Source: Mesorhizobium sp. M00.F.Ca.ET.216.01.1.1 (GTDB taxonomy: Bacteria; Pseudomonadota; Alphaproteobacteria; Rhizobiales; Rhizobiaceae). From it: a DNA stretch of 64,000 bases. The notes under the pieces were generated by a model. That model worked only from the letters and a program-made list of their open reading frames with translations, was not told where the DNA came from and made no database searches. Both the position numbers and the translations under genes were made by a program. Positions 16,552-25,800 of this stretch are shown piece by piece (within the stretch, counting starts at the first letter, position 1; every line of letters starts with the position of its first letter). The stretch is from positions 62,001 to 126,000 of the forward strand of contig NZ_SADR02000008.1 in the NCBI RefSeq assembly GCF_004010325.2, in the 5' to 3' direction.

Positions 16552-17873
16552 TGACATCGACAGTGGAACCGCTCGTTGCCGTCGTCACCACCGATCTCTC
16601 CGCCATCACGCGCGGCCGATCGGTGGTCGAAAGCAAGCTGCAGAAGATCGCCGCCACCGGCGTAGGCTGGCTGCAGGCCAATCTGGCGCTGACGCCGTTC
16701 AACTCCGTCATCGATCCCAATCCCTGGGGTTCGTCCGGCGATCTCAGGCTGGTGCCCGACCTCAACGCGCGGTTCCGGACGGCTTTGACCGGATCGGCGA
16801 CGCCGTTCGACATGGTCGCCGGCAACATCGTCGAACTCGACGGCAGCCCATGGCTCGGCTGCACGCGGACCATGCTTCGGGACGCGCTGGCGGAGCTGAA
16901 GGCTGCAACCGGCGTTTCCGTCATCGCCGCCTTCGAGCATGAATTCAACATCGCCGACGCCAACCTGGCGCCAGGTCATTCGCTGTCCTTCGCCGCGCTG
17001 CGCCGCGCCGACCCCTTCGCCCCCAATTTGATGGCGGCGCTGGAGGAAGCCGGCGTCGCGCCCGAAGTGGTGATCGCCGAGTTCGGCAACGAGCAGTTCG
17101 AGGTGACACACGAGCCTGCCGATGCGCTTGTAGCAGCCGACCGCGCCGTCGCCATCCGCGAGATCACGCGCGAAGTCGCACGCAACGCCGGCTGGCGGGC
17201 CAGCTTCGCGCCCAAACCTGCTCCCGATGCGATCGGCAACGGAGTCCACATCCATTTCAGCTTTGTCGACGAAGCCGGCAAGCCAGCGACCTACGACCCG
17301 GCACGTCCGGGCGGCCTTTCCAACTGGGCCGGCGCCTTCTGTGCCGGCGTGCTGCGCCATCTGCCGGCGATTACCGCCATGACGGCGGCGAGCGTATCGT
17401 CCTACTACCGCCTGAAGCCGCACAGCTGGAGCTCGTCCTATACCTGGCTCGCCGACCGTGACCGCGAGGCCAGCCTGCGCATCTGCCCGACGGTGACGAT
17501 CGCCGGACGCGATCCGGCGCGACAGTACAATGTCGAGTACCGGGCCGCCGACGCAACCGGCAATCCCTATCTGTCGCTGGCGGCCATCGTGCGCGCCGGA
17601 CTGGAAGGGCTGAAGGCCAAGCTGCCGACGCCGCCCCTGGTCAGCGGCGACCCAACGCTGATGAGCGAGGCGGAGCGGGCAAAGCTCGGTCTGGTGCGAT
17701 TGCCAGAAACCCTGCCAGCGGCGCTCGATGCGCTCACCGCCGACCGCACCGTCACCGGATGGTTCGCGCCGATCTTCGTCGAGACCTTTGTCGGCCTCAA
17801 GCGGCATGAAACCGAGCGTCTTGCCGGCCTCGATCCGGCTTCGGTCTGCAACCTCTACCGAACGCTCTATTGA
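16551..17873 (+). CDS. Glutamine synthetase-family ligase
   Basis: 440 residues. The catalytic beta-sheet signatures are AFEHEFN, EVVIAEFGNEQFEVTHEP, GNGVHIHFSF and YNVEYRAADATGNPYLSLAA. The divergence from GlnA and the context suggest a gamma-glutamyl ligase acting on an amine, as in gamma-glutamylpolyamine or gamma-glutamylmethylamide synthetases. The start at 16551 overlaps the upstream TGA. It ends the plus-strand run. Attaching glutamate to an amine released from the substrate is a plausible role, inferred from the neighbours. Confidence 0.87.
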   Translation: MTSTVEPLVAVVTTDLSAITRGRSVVESKLQKIAATGVGWLQANLALTPFNSVIDPNPWGSSGDLRLVPDLNARFRTALTGSATPFDMVAGNIVELDGSPWLGCTRTMLRDALAELKAATGVSVIAAFEHEFNIADANLAPGHSLSFAALRRADPFAPNLMAALEEAGVAPEVVIAEFGNEQFEVTHEPADALVAADRAVAIREITREVARNAGWRASFAPKPAPDAIGNGVHIHFSFVDEAGKPATYDPARPGGLSNWAGAFCAGVLRHLPAITAMTAASVSSYYRLKPHSWSSSYTWLADRDREASLRICPTVTIAGRDPARQYNVEYRAADATGNPYLSLAAIVRAGLEGLKAKLPTPPLVSGDPTLMSEAERAKLGLVRLPETLPAALDALTADRTVTGWFAPIFVETFVGLKRHETERLAGLDPASVCNLYRTLY

Positions 17874-17955
17874 TGGCCTTCCAACGTGAAGACGTGATGC
17901 GGCAGGCGTGCGTTGGCTGCCGGAATGGCAGCTCAGCCGCAACCAGACAGCCGGC

Positions 17956-18642
17956 CTACCCCACCCACTTCTCGTAGTCGGACACCAGCAGGTATAACGG
18001 CGCGACGTCCTCGTCGATATTGGAGAAGCGGCCGATCGGCTCGCGGAAGACGTTGTCGGTGAGATCGTCATTGACGGTCGAAACCTCGCCGATCAGCACA
18101 TCCTTGCCCTCGGCCCAGAAGGCATGCCAGACGCCCGGCAGCAGCGTGACGCTCTCGCCCGGATCGAGCTTCAGCAGTCCGCCCGCCGGTAGTTTGCGGA
18201 TGGTGCCGTCGACCGGTACCGACACTTCGGCCTTCGGATCGACGCCGCCATCGGCATCTGGCATGAACAGTTCCAGCACCAGCTTGCCGCCGCCGCGGTT
18301 AATGATGTCCTCGGCCTTGATGTTGTGACGGTGCATCGGCGACAGCTGTTCCTTGCGCGAGATCATGATCTTCTCTGCATAGAGCATGCCCTTGCCCTTC
18401 TTCATGTCCTCGTAGCGGCCGTTGCGGACGGTGAACAGGAAGAGGCCGAGCTCGTCGAACTTCTCCTGGCCGTAGTCGGTGATGTCCCAGCCGAGCCGCG
18501 CGGAAAAAATGCCCGACGAGCTTTGCCGGCGCGCCTTCATCTCCTCCGGGCTCCAGTAGGCGAAGGGCGGCATGATATAGCCGAACGAGCGGATGAAGGC
18601 GTCGGCGTCGCGGATGATGTCGTTGATGGCGGAGCGTTTCAT
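17956..18642 (-). CDS. D-lyxose isomerase-family cupin protein
   Basis: 228 residues matching the D-lyxose/D-mannose sugar isomerase family. A cupin metal site is visible: MHRHNIKAEDIINRGGG supplies two His and a Glu, and PGVWHAFW supplies the last His. WDITDYGQ and FTVRNGRYED are also family segments. It is convergent with the glutamine-synthetase-like gene and divergent from the PLP enzyme gene at 18789. Sugar isomerisation is the family activity. Its link to the surrounding amine-type genes is unclear. Confidence 0.88.
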   Translation of the reverse strand: MKRSAINDIIRDADAFIRSFGYIMPPFAYWSPEEMKARRQSSSGIFSARLGWDITDYGQEKFDELGLFLFTVRNGRYEDMKKGKGMLYAEKIMISRKEQLSPMHRHNIKAEDIINRGGGKLVLELFMPDADGGVDPKAEVSVPVDGTIRKLPAGGLLKLDPGESVTLLPGVWHAFWAEGKDVLIGEVSTVNDDLTDNVFREPIGRFSNIDEDVAPLYLLVSDYEKWVG

Positions 18643-18788
18643 GGTCGTGGTTCCTTCCCGTCGCTTTCTGCAGCGAGGACCGCATAGCCGAACGCCGCTC
18701 CGGTGTCGACGTAAACTGCAGTACTGGCCTCATGACATCCGGTACGATCAGCGCCATAAGTTCAAGCGAATTCGCAGGGCGATACTCC

Positions 18789-19847
18789 ATGCCGAGCATA
18801 GACGATCTTGATACACCGGCGATCCTGATCGACGTCGGCCGCGCCGAAGCCAACATCGCGCGGGCGCAGGCCCATGCCGACCGCCACGGGTTGAAGCTCA
18901 GGCCGCACATCAAGACCCACAAGCTGCCCTACTGGGCAAAGAAGCAGGTAGCGGCCGGCGCCGTCGGTATCACCTGCCAGAAGATCGGCGAGGCCGAGGT
19001 GATGGCCGATGCCGGGCTTGCCGATATTTTTCTTCCTTACAACATCCTTGGCAAGGCCAAGCTGGAGCGCCTCAAGGCACTGCACCGGCGCGTGACGCTG
19101 TCGGTGACATCAGACAGCATGGCAACGCTCGATGGACTTGCCGCCACCTTCACCGATCCCGGCCACCGCTTGCCGGTGCTGGTGGAATGCGACACCGGCG
19201 CGGGCCGTTGCGGCGTCCAGTCCACCAGCGAGGCGATTGCGCTGGCCAAAGAGATCGACAAGGCCAGGGGGATCGTCTTCGGCGGGCTGATGACCTATCC
19301 GGCGGCGGGCCGCGCCGGCGAAGCCGAGGCGTGGCTCGCAGATGCGCGCCAGGCACTTGCCGCGTCCGGTCTTGCCTGCGAACGCATCTCCAGCGGCGGC
19401 ACGCCGGATATGTGGCGCTCGGGCGAAGATTCCGTCGTCACCGAATACCGCCCCGGCACCTACATCTATCTCGACCGCTACCAGGTCGCCAAAGGCGTCG
19501 GCAGCCTTGACGATTGCGCGCTGACGGTGCTGTCGACGGTGGTCAGCCACCCGACGCCGACGCGGGCCATCCTCGACGCCGGCAGCAAGGCCTTGTCCAG
19601 CGACACGCTGGGGCTCGCCGATTTCGGCGAATTGCTGGGCGTTTTGGGCGCCAGGGTGACAGGCCTCAGCGAGGAACACGGCAACGTGACGCTTTCGGGC
19701 GACGCCAGGCTGCGTATTGGCGAGCGGGTGCGCGTCGTGCCCGACCATGCCTGCGTCGTCAGCAACCTGTTCGACGAGGTGCACCTGATCGACGGCGAAA
19801 AGGTGCTGGAGACGCTGCCCGTGGCGGCGCGCGGCCGCATGGGCTGA
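18789..19847 (+). CDS. D-threonine aldolase-fold PLP enzyme (DSD1 family)
   Basis: About 352 residues with an alanine-racemase-type N-terminal barrel and a C-terminal metal-binding domain. The PLP lysine lies in RPHIKTHKLPYWAKKQ. ISSGGTPDMW, RPGTYIYLDRYQV and VPDHACVVSNLFDEV are typical of D-threonine aldolase and D-serine dehydratase. The first conserved residues are DLDTPAILIDVGR, which supports the ATG at 18789 over an in-frame one at 18732. It should split or deaminate a D-beta-hydroxy amino acid in the cytoplasm. It closes the catabolic region and faces ccmC. Confidence 0.9.
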   Translation: MPSIDDLDTPAILIDVGRAEANIARAQAHADRHGLKLRPHIKTHKLPYWAKKQVAAGAVGITCQKIGEAEVMADAGLADIFLPYNILGKAKLERLKALHRRVTLSVTSDSMATLDGLAATFTDPGHRLPVLVECDTGAGRCGVQSTSEAIALAKEIDKARGIVFGGLMTYPAAGRAGEAEAWLADARQALAASGLACERISSGGTPDMWRSGEDSVVTEYRPGTYIYLDRYQVAKGVGSLDDCALTVLSTVVSHPTPTRAILDAGSKALSSDTLGLADFGELLGVLGARVTGLSEEHGNVTLSGDARLRIGERVRVVPDHACVVSNLFDEVHLIDGEKVLETLPVAARGRMG

Positions 19848-19860
19848 ATCTTGTTGCTGA

Positions 19861-20616
19861 CTACCGTTCGACTTGCCTCGCCGCGACGCGGCGCATGGAA
19901 ATGACGCGGCGGCGCCGGATCTCCGTGCGCATCGCCATCAGGTGCAGGGCGAAGAACAGCACGGTGAAGCCAAGAGCCATCACCAGCAACGGCCACAGCA
20001 GGCTTGGGTCGATGGTCGGCCCGCCAAGCCGGAACACCGAAGCCGGCTGATGCAGCGTGTTCCACCAGTCGACCGAGAATTTGATGATCGGGATGTTGAT
20101 GAAGCCGACCAGCGTGATGATTGCGGCGGCCCAGGCGGCACGCCCGGCATCATCGAGCGCCCGGGTCAGCGCGATGATGCCGAGATACATCAGGAACAGG
20201 ATGAAGACCGAGGTCAGCCGCGCGTCCCACACCCACCAGGTACCCCACATCGGCTTGCCCCAGATCGAGCCGGTGACCAGCGCAAGCGCGGTGAAGACCG
20301 CGCCGATGGGTGCGGCCGACTTCAGCGCCACGTCGGCCAGCGGGTGACGCCAGACCAGTGTGCCCAGCGCCGAAACCGCCATCAGCGTGTAGCACATCAT
20401 GGCGAGCCAGGCGAAAGGCACGTGAATGTACATGATGCGCACGGTGATGCCTTGCTGGAAGTCCTCCGGCGCCGTGAAGCTCATATAGAGCCCGATTGCC
20501 AGGACGATGGCGGCGATGGCGGCCAGCCAAGGGACAACCTTGTCGGCCAGTCCGACAAACCGGGTCGGGTTGGCCAGATCCATCCAGCCGCTGAGGCGTG
20601 AAGTCGTGTCACTCAT
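19861..20616 (-). CDS. ccmC: Haem exporter / cytochrome c maturation permease CcmC
   Basis: 251 residues with six membrane segments and the periplasmic tryptophan-rich haem-handling motif (GTWWVWDARLTS), plus IMYIHVPFAW. CcmC presents haem to CcmE during cytochrome c biogenesis. Normally it sits within ccmABCDG. Here the upstream neighbour is ndvA, and a convergent unrelated gene ends 13 bp beyond its stop, so there is no adjacent ccmD or ccmG. The sequence looks intact. Confidence 0.95.
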   Translation of the reverse strand: MSDTTSRLSGWMDLANPTRFVGLADKVVPWLAAIAAIVLAIGLYMSFTAPEDFQQGITVRIMYIHVPFAWLAMMCYTLMAVSALGTLVWRHPLADVALKSAAPIGAVFTALALVTGSIWGKPMWGTWWVWDARLTSVFILFLMYLGIIALTRALDDAGRAAWAAAIITLVGFINIPIIKFSVDWWNTLHQPASVFRLGGPTIDPSLLWPLLVMALGFTVLFFALHLMAMRTEIRRRRVISMRRVAARQVER

Positions 20617-20684
20617 GCGGCCTTACATAAACCGGCGGTGCGTTTGGAGCAATCGAGTGGTGGTGTCGCGGACCGGGTCTTTCC

Positions 20685-20705
20685 CTTCTCCCCTTGTGGG
20701 AGAAG
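20685..20705. terminator. Hairpin after ndvA
   Basis: A perfect 8-bp stem (CTTCTCCC / GGGAGAAG) with a 5-base loop (CTTGT) lies 17 bp past the ndvA stop. No long T-run follows on the minus strand. It may end or stabilise the ndvA message. Similar CCCCTTGTGGGG palindromes are common between genes in rhizobia. Confidence 0.5.
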
Positions 20706-20721
20706 GAAGAGGCGCCGCTGC

Positions 20722-22491
20722 TTAGGCAGCTTCGTTCACCGGACGGCTGAGGCGGCGAACCTCCTCGTCGTTGAGCAGGCCGCCGGCGCGCAGCAGGCTG
20801 GCAAAGCGGCCATTGCGCAGTGACAACTCGACGAAACCACCCATTTCGACCACCTTGCCCTTGTCCATGAACACGACCAGGTCGGCGTCGCGAACGGTGG
20901 TCAGGCGGTGGGCGATGATGAAGGTGGTGCGGTCGCGCCGCAATTCGTCGATCGCTTCCTTGACGCGGTCCTCGGTCTCGACATCGAGCGCGCTGGTCGC
21001 CTCGTCGAGCACCAGGATGGGCGCATCCTTCAGCACGGCGCGGGCGATGGCGATACGTTGGCGCTCGCCGCCCGAAAGCTGTCCGCCACGCTCGCCGACG
21101 ACCGTGTCGTAGCCTTCGCTCTTCGACAGGATGAAATCCTGCGCGGCTGCGGCATTGGCTGCGGCATGGACCTCGTCATAGGTCGCTTCGGCACGGCCGA
21201 CGCGGATGTTGTCCTCGATCGAACGGTTGAGCAGGCCTGCATCCTGGAAGACGGTGGCGATCGAGTGGCGCAGCGACTTGCGGGTCACCGTGCGGGTGTC
21301 GATGCCGTCGATCAGGATGCGGCCGTTGGACGGCGTGAAGACGCGCTGCAACAAATTGATGAGCGTGGTCTTGCCTGCGCCCGTCGGGCCGACGATGGCC
21401 ACGGTCTGGCCGGCCTGGACCTCGAACGACACGTCGTCGATGCCCTGCCCCGAATTGGCGAATTCGAAGCTGACGTTCTCGAAACGCACATGACCGGTGA
21501 CGTTGACGAGGTCGCGCAGCCCGTCAGGCTCGACGGCATCGGCCGCGGAATCCTCGAGGTGGTAGAATTCCTCGAGCTTGGCCCGCGCCTCGGAAATCTG
21601 GTTGGCGAAAGCCGACATCTGGTCGAGCCGGGCGATCAGCAATGTGGCAAAGCCGGTAAAGGCGACGACGTCACCGACACGGAGCTGGCCGTGCATAACC
21701 AGATAGGAGCCGATCAGGAGCACGACCATCATCGAGATGGTCGACGACAGGCGATGCAGCGCGTTGGCAAGAGCCCACCAGTCGAGCACCGGATTCTGCG
21801 CGTCGAGCAGGTTCTTGACGTAGCGCTTCAAGGTGTCGGTCTCGTGGCCGATGCGGTTGTAGCTCTGCAGCACGGCGACGTTGCTGACCGAGTCGGTCAC
21901 ATGAGCGAACACCTGGTGGTAGTGCCGCTCCACAGCCGCCTGTCCTTCCTTGGTACGGCGCATTACCAGCCGCCCGATGCCGACATAGAGACCGCCCAAC
22001 CCGAGCAGGACCATCGACATGCGGATATCCATGCTGAGCGCCGTCGGCACCAGCAGGACGAGTGCGACCGCCGTGGACAGATGCTGCCTCATGAACTCGA
22101 GCCAGAGGCTGAACAAGGTCTCGACCGCACGCAGAAGCGTATGCAGGGAATTGGACGTGCCGCGCTGATGGTGCCAGGCAAGCGGCATGGTGATCACGCG
22201 CTCGAACGACTGGCAAAGAACCTCACTGCGCCGCGCATGGGCAAAGCGGTCGGCGCCGCGCGCCACCAGAACAAAGGCGATGATGTTGAAGGCGCCAATA
22301 GCGGCCCACATCGCGAGCGTCGAAAACACCGAGCCGCGGTCCGAAATAGCATCAATCACTCGTCCGAACATGATCGGCTCGAGGATGGCGATAATTGCGA
22401 GCGTGACGTTTGCCCCGCAGATAAACGCAACGCGTTTCCTGTCGGCTGCGAGATAACCGAGCGCTCTCCAGTAGATTTGCAGAAGGGACAC
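20722..22491 (-). CDS. ndvA: Cyclic beta-1,2-glucan exporter (ABC type)
   Basis: 589 residues in one half-transporter: an N-terminal ABC membrane domain with six predicted helices (to ~residue 310) and a C-terminal ATPase with Walker A GPTGAGKTT, signature LSGGERQR and Walker B ILVLDEATSALD. The start (MSLLQIYWRALGYLAADRKR) is typical of NdvA/ChvA, the inner-membrane exporter of cyclic beta-1,2-glucan to the periplasm. A GTG start at 22491 follows GGAG by eight bases. It lies downstream of ndvB on the same strand. Confidence 0.96.
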   Translation of the reverse strand: MSLLQIYWRALGYLAADRKRVAFICGANVTLAIIAILEPIMFGRVIDAISDRGSVFSTLAMWAAIGAFNIIAFVLVARGADRFAHARRSEVLCQSFERVITMPLAWHHQRGTSNSLHTLLRAVETLFSLWLEFMRQHLSTAVALVLLVPTALSMDIRMSMVLLGLGGLYVGIGRLVMRRTKEGQAAVERHYHQVFAHVTDSVSNVAVLQSYNRIGHETDTLKRYVKNLLDAQNPVLDWWALANALHRLSSTISMMVVLLIGSYLVMHGQLRVGDVVAFTGFATLLIARLDQMSAFANQISEARAKLEEFYHLEDSAADAVEPDGLRDLVNVTGHVRFENVSFEFANSGQGIDDVSFEVQAGQTVAIVGPTGAGKTTLINLLQRVFTPSNGRILIDGIDTRTVTRKSLRHSIATVFQDAGLLNRSIEDNIRVGRAEATYDEVHAAANAAAAQDFILSKSEGYDTVVGERGGQLSGGERQRIAIARAVLKDAPILVLDEATSALDVETEDRVKEAIDELRRDRTTFIIAHRLTTVRDADLVVFMDKGKVVEMGGFVELSLRNGRFASLLRAGGLLNDEEVRRLSRPVNEAA

Positions 22492-22854
22492 TTCAGCTAC
22501 TCCGCCAAATATTTATTGTGCAGTGCATCATTTTTCTGACTCGTATCGTTTGACGCGTCGCAAAACAATGCCCGTCTATCTCTTCCGTTCCCTTTTCGCG
22601 AACAAAAGATGACGACGCTGCGAAATTTGCCGTGATCACCTAACGTTTTGAGAAAAAAGGTGAAATGTCAGCCTTGCGGCAAAATCATGGCAGCAGGGAA
22701 GTACTGCCACAATTTTAATCAGCAAGGGTCTTGCGCACGATGCCGATAGCCGGATGTCGGCTCTCGGAACGGGTCATGGGCAAATAAAGTGGTCGAGCGC
22801 CTTGCCGCGCCACACCTCACCCGGATGTGCGACGGGCGCTTCAAGCAGCTGAAT
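22492..22854. other. ndvB-ndvA intergenic region
   Basis: 363 bp without a credible gene. It is AT-richer than its surroundings toward ndvA, with A/T runs near 22560-22660. A short dyad TGGCAG / CTGCCA lies at 22688-22709. It probably holds the ndvB terminator and a separate ndvA promoter. I could not identify a clear promoter or a known regulatory motif. Confidence 0.5.
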
Positions 22855-25800
22855 CTACGTCGGTATCCTGACCACCACCTCGGCCTTGTCGCCGGCCTTG
22901 GGCTCGAAAGACGAGGCTTTTGTCTTCGTACCATTCACCTCAAGCGAGACGGCTTTGGCCTTCTTGTCGCGGACGACGCGAACCTTGATCTCGGCCCCGA
23001 GCATCTTGAGCGTTGCCGAGTAGCCATCCCAATGGCTGGGGAGTTTCGGCCTGAACTGGATGCGCTGTCCGCGGCGTTCTATGCCAAGGATGCTTTCGAC
23101 CGCGGCGCGGTAAAGCCAGCCGGCCGAGCCGGTGTACCAGGTCCAGCCGCCGCGACCGCCCTTGCCCTCGCCCGCGTAGATATCGGCGGCAACGATGTAG
23201 GGCTCGACCCGATACTGCTCGGCCGCAGCCTTATCAAGAGCGTGATTAACCGGGTTGAGCATCGAGAGGCAGCGGTAGGCTTCGTCGGTGCGCCCCATTT
23301 CGGCGAGCGCAATGACGAACCATGTCGCCGCATGGGTATACTGGCCGCCGTTTTCGCGTACACCCGGCGGATAGCTCTTGATGTAGCCCGGATCCTTTTC
23401 CGTCCTGGAGAAAGGCGGCGTGAACAGCTTGACGATCTTGAGCTCGTCGTCGACGAGCAGCTTCGTCGCCTGCTGCATCGCCGTGGTCGAGCGCGCCGGA
23501 TCGCCCTCGCCCGACAGCACGCTCCACGACTGGGCGATCGAGTCGATCTTGCACTCTTCCGAGCTGCGCGATCCCAGCGGCGTGCCGTCGTCGAAGCTGC
23601 CGCGGCGATACCATTGCCCGTCCCAGGCGGTGTTTTCCAGCGCCCGCTTGAGCACGTCGGCGTGCCTTGTCCAGGCTTGCGCCCGCTTGGTGTCGCCTTG
23701 CGCCTTGGCGACGGCGGCAAAGTCGCCCAGCGTCTTCAGCAGGAACCAGCCCAGCCAGACGCTCTCGCCCTTGCCCTGCTCGCCGACACGGTTCATGCCG
23801 TCGTTCCAGTCGCCGCCGAGGATCAGCGGCAGGCCGGCGGAGCTGCTGCGCTTGACGGCAAGGTCGAGCGCCCGCGCGCAATGGTCGTAGAGCGAGGCAG
23901 TGGCCTTGGAGACTTCCGGAATGAAGAAGGCATCGTGCTCGCCTTCGCCGAGCTCCTGCCCGTCGATGAACGGCAGTTGCTCCGCGAGGATCGCGGTGTC
24001 GCCTGTCACCTGCAGGTAGTGTGCGGTGGCATGGGCGAGCCAGACCACGTCATCCGAGATCATGGTGCGCACACCTGCATCGGTGCGCGGCAGCCACCAG
24101 TGCTGCACGTCGCCTTCGGGGAACTGCCGCCGCGCGGCATTAAGGATCTGGTCGCGCGCCAGTTTCGGGTCATGCGCAAGCAGGGCCAGCGTGTCTTGCA
24201 ACTGGTCGCGGAAGCCGAAGGCGCCGCTTGCCTGATAGAAGGCGGAGCGGGCGCGGATGCGGCAGGCAAGGCTCTGATAAGGCAGCCAGTGGTTGACCAT
24301 GGCGTCGAGCGCCTTATCCGGCGTCTCCACCTGAACGGTGTCGAGAAAGCCTCGCCAGGCGCGTTCGTTGTCGGCCAGCCGCTGATCGAAATCCTTGCCG
24401 CGATGCTGCTGCACCAAGGCACTCGCCTCCTTTGACGAGGCCGCGTCGCCGAGCAGCCAGAGCAGCGTTACGTCGCCGCCAGCAGGGATGTCGATGTCGC
24501 TGGCGATGGCAGCGCAAGGGTCATCGCCGGCCTCGACCCGGCCCGACAGGCCGGCGCCGCTGAGCACGGCGTGCGGAAACTCGCTGGTGCCATGCCTGCC
24601 GATGAACTCGCCACGGTCGGCCGTCACCGAATGCACAGTGCCGGCGGCGGCCAGGAAAGCCACCCGCTCGCCGAAGTCGAGCCCGTAGGGATTTTGCGCC
24701 AGCAGCGCTCCCGCCGCGGCGTCCCTCGACGGGATGATGGTCGACGCCGTGTGCGACCGATGTCCGCCAAGCACCCATTCGGCATAGGCATAGACGCGCA
24801 GCCGCGCCGGCACCGAACCCGCATTCTGGATGCGCAGCCGAGTGATCTTCACCGGATCGACGGGATCCACCACATGGGTCAGATCCATTGACAGCGGCCC
24901 GCGCTTCGAGCGGAAGGTCGAAAAGCCCTGGCCGTGCCACGTTTCGTAAGTCGTCGCAGGATCGCGCACCACGGCGGCCAGCGGCGAAAACGCCTTGCCG
25001 CTGGCATGATCGTAAATGTAGATGCCCTCGCCCGGCCGGTTGGTGACCGGATCGTTCGACCACGGTGTCAACTGATAGTCGCGGCTGTTGCGGCTCCAGG
25101 TGAAGGCAGCGCCTTCCGCCGAAACATGGAACCCGAACGAGGCGTTGGAGATGACGTTGATCCAGGGCTGTGGCGTCGTGCGCCGGCCGGCGAGACGCAC
25201 GACATAGTGACGGCCGTCGCTATCGAAGCCGCCAAAACCGTTCCAGTTGCTGAGCCCACTGCCGTCGGCGCTGGCGTCGACCAATGCGGGTACGGCAGAT
25301 GCCGGCGGCGTCGGAGCCGGCAAGGACGGCTCGCGAAGAGCCGCCGCGCCCGCCGGCAGCAAAGCGTCGCGTGCCTGAAGCGCTGCGGCCTCGGCGCGCT
25401 CGAGCTGGTCGAAGATGGTGCCGTTGCGCGTATGCAGCACGACGCGTGCGGCGGCGAGCAGGGTCTTGTAGGTCGCCTCGTCCATCAGGTCGCGGCGCAC
25501 GGCGAAGATGTGCTGGCGCGGCCCGAGTTCCTTGCCGCGCAGGCGGCTGTTTTCGCATAGCGTCTCGAGCGCCCGCTGCAGGTCCTGCACATAGGATGAC
25601 GCCTGCTCGTTGACGACGACAAAGTCGATCATCATGCCGCGGGCGCGCATGTATTCCTGGAAGCGCAGCGCCTGGGCGACGATCTCCAGGTCGGCGACGT
25701 CGCCGATCCGGACCAGGAAGATCGGGAAGTCACCGGATATGCTGGTCGGCCACAGGCTGGACTGCTTGCCGAGCCCGGACGCGATGGATCCCGCCGGAAG

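Noticed and set aside
20908..22539. 543-codon plus-strand frame opposite ndvA
   Set aside because: Shadow of the ABC transporter gene; Walker motifs are on the minus strand and this frame has no domain.
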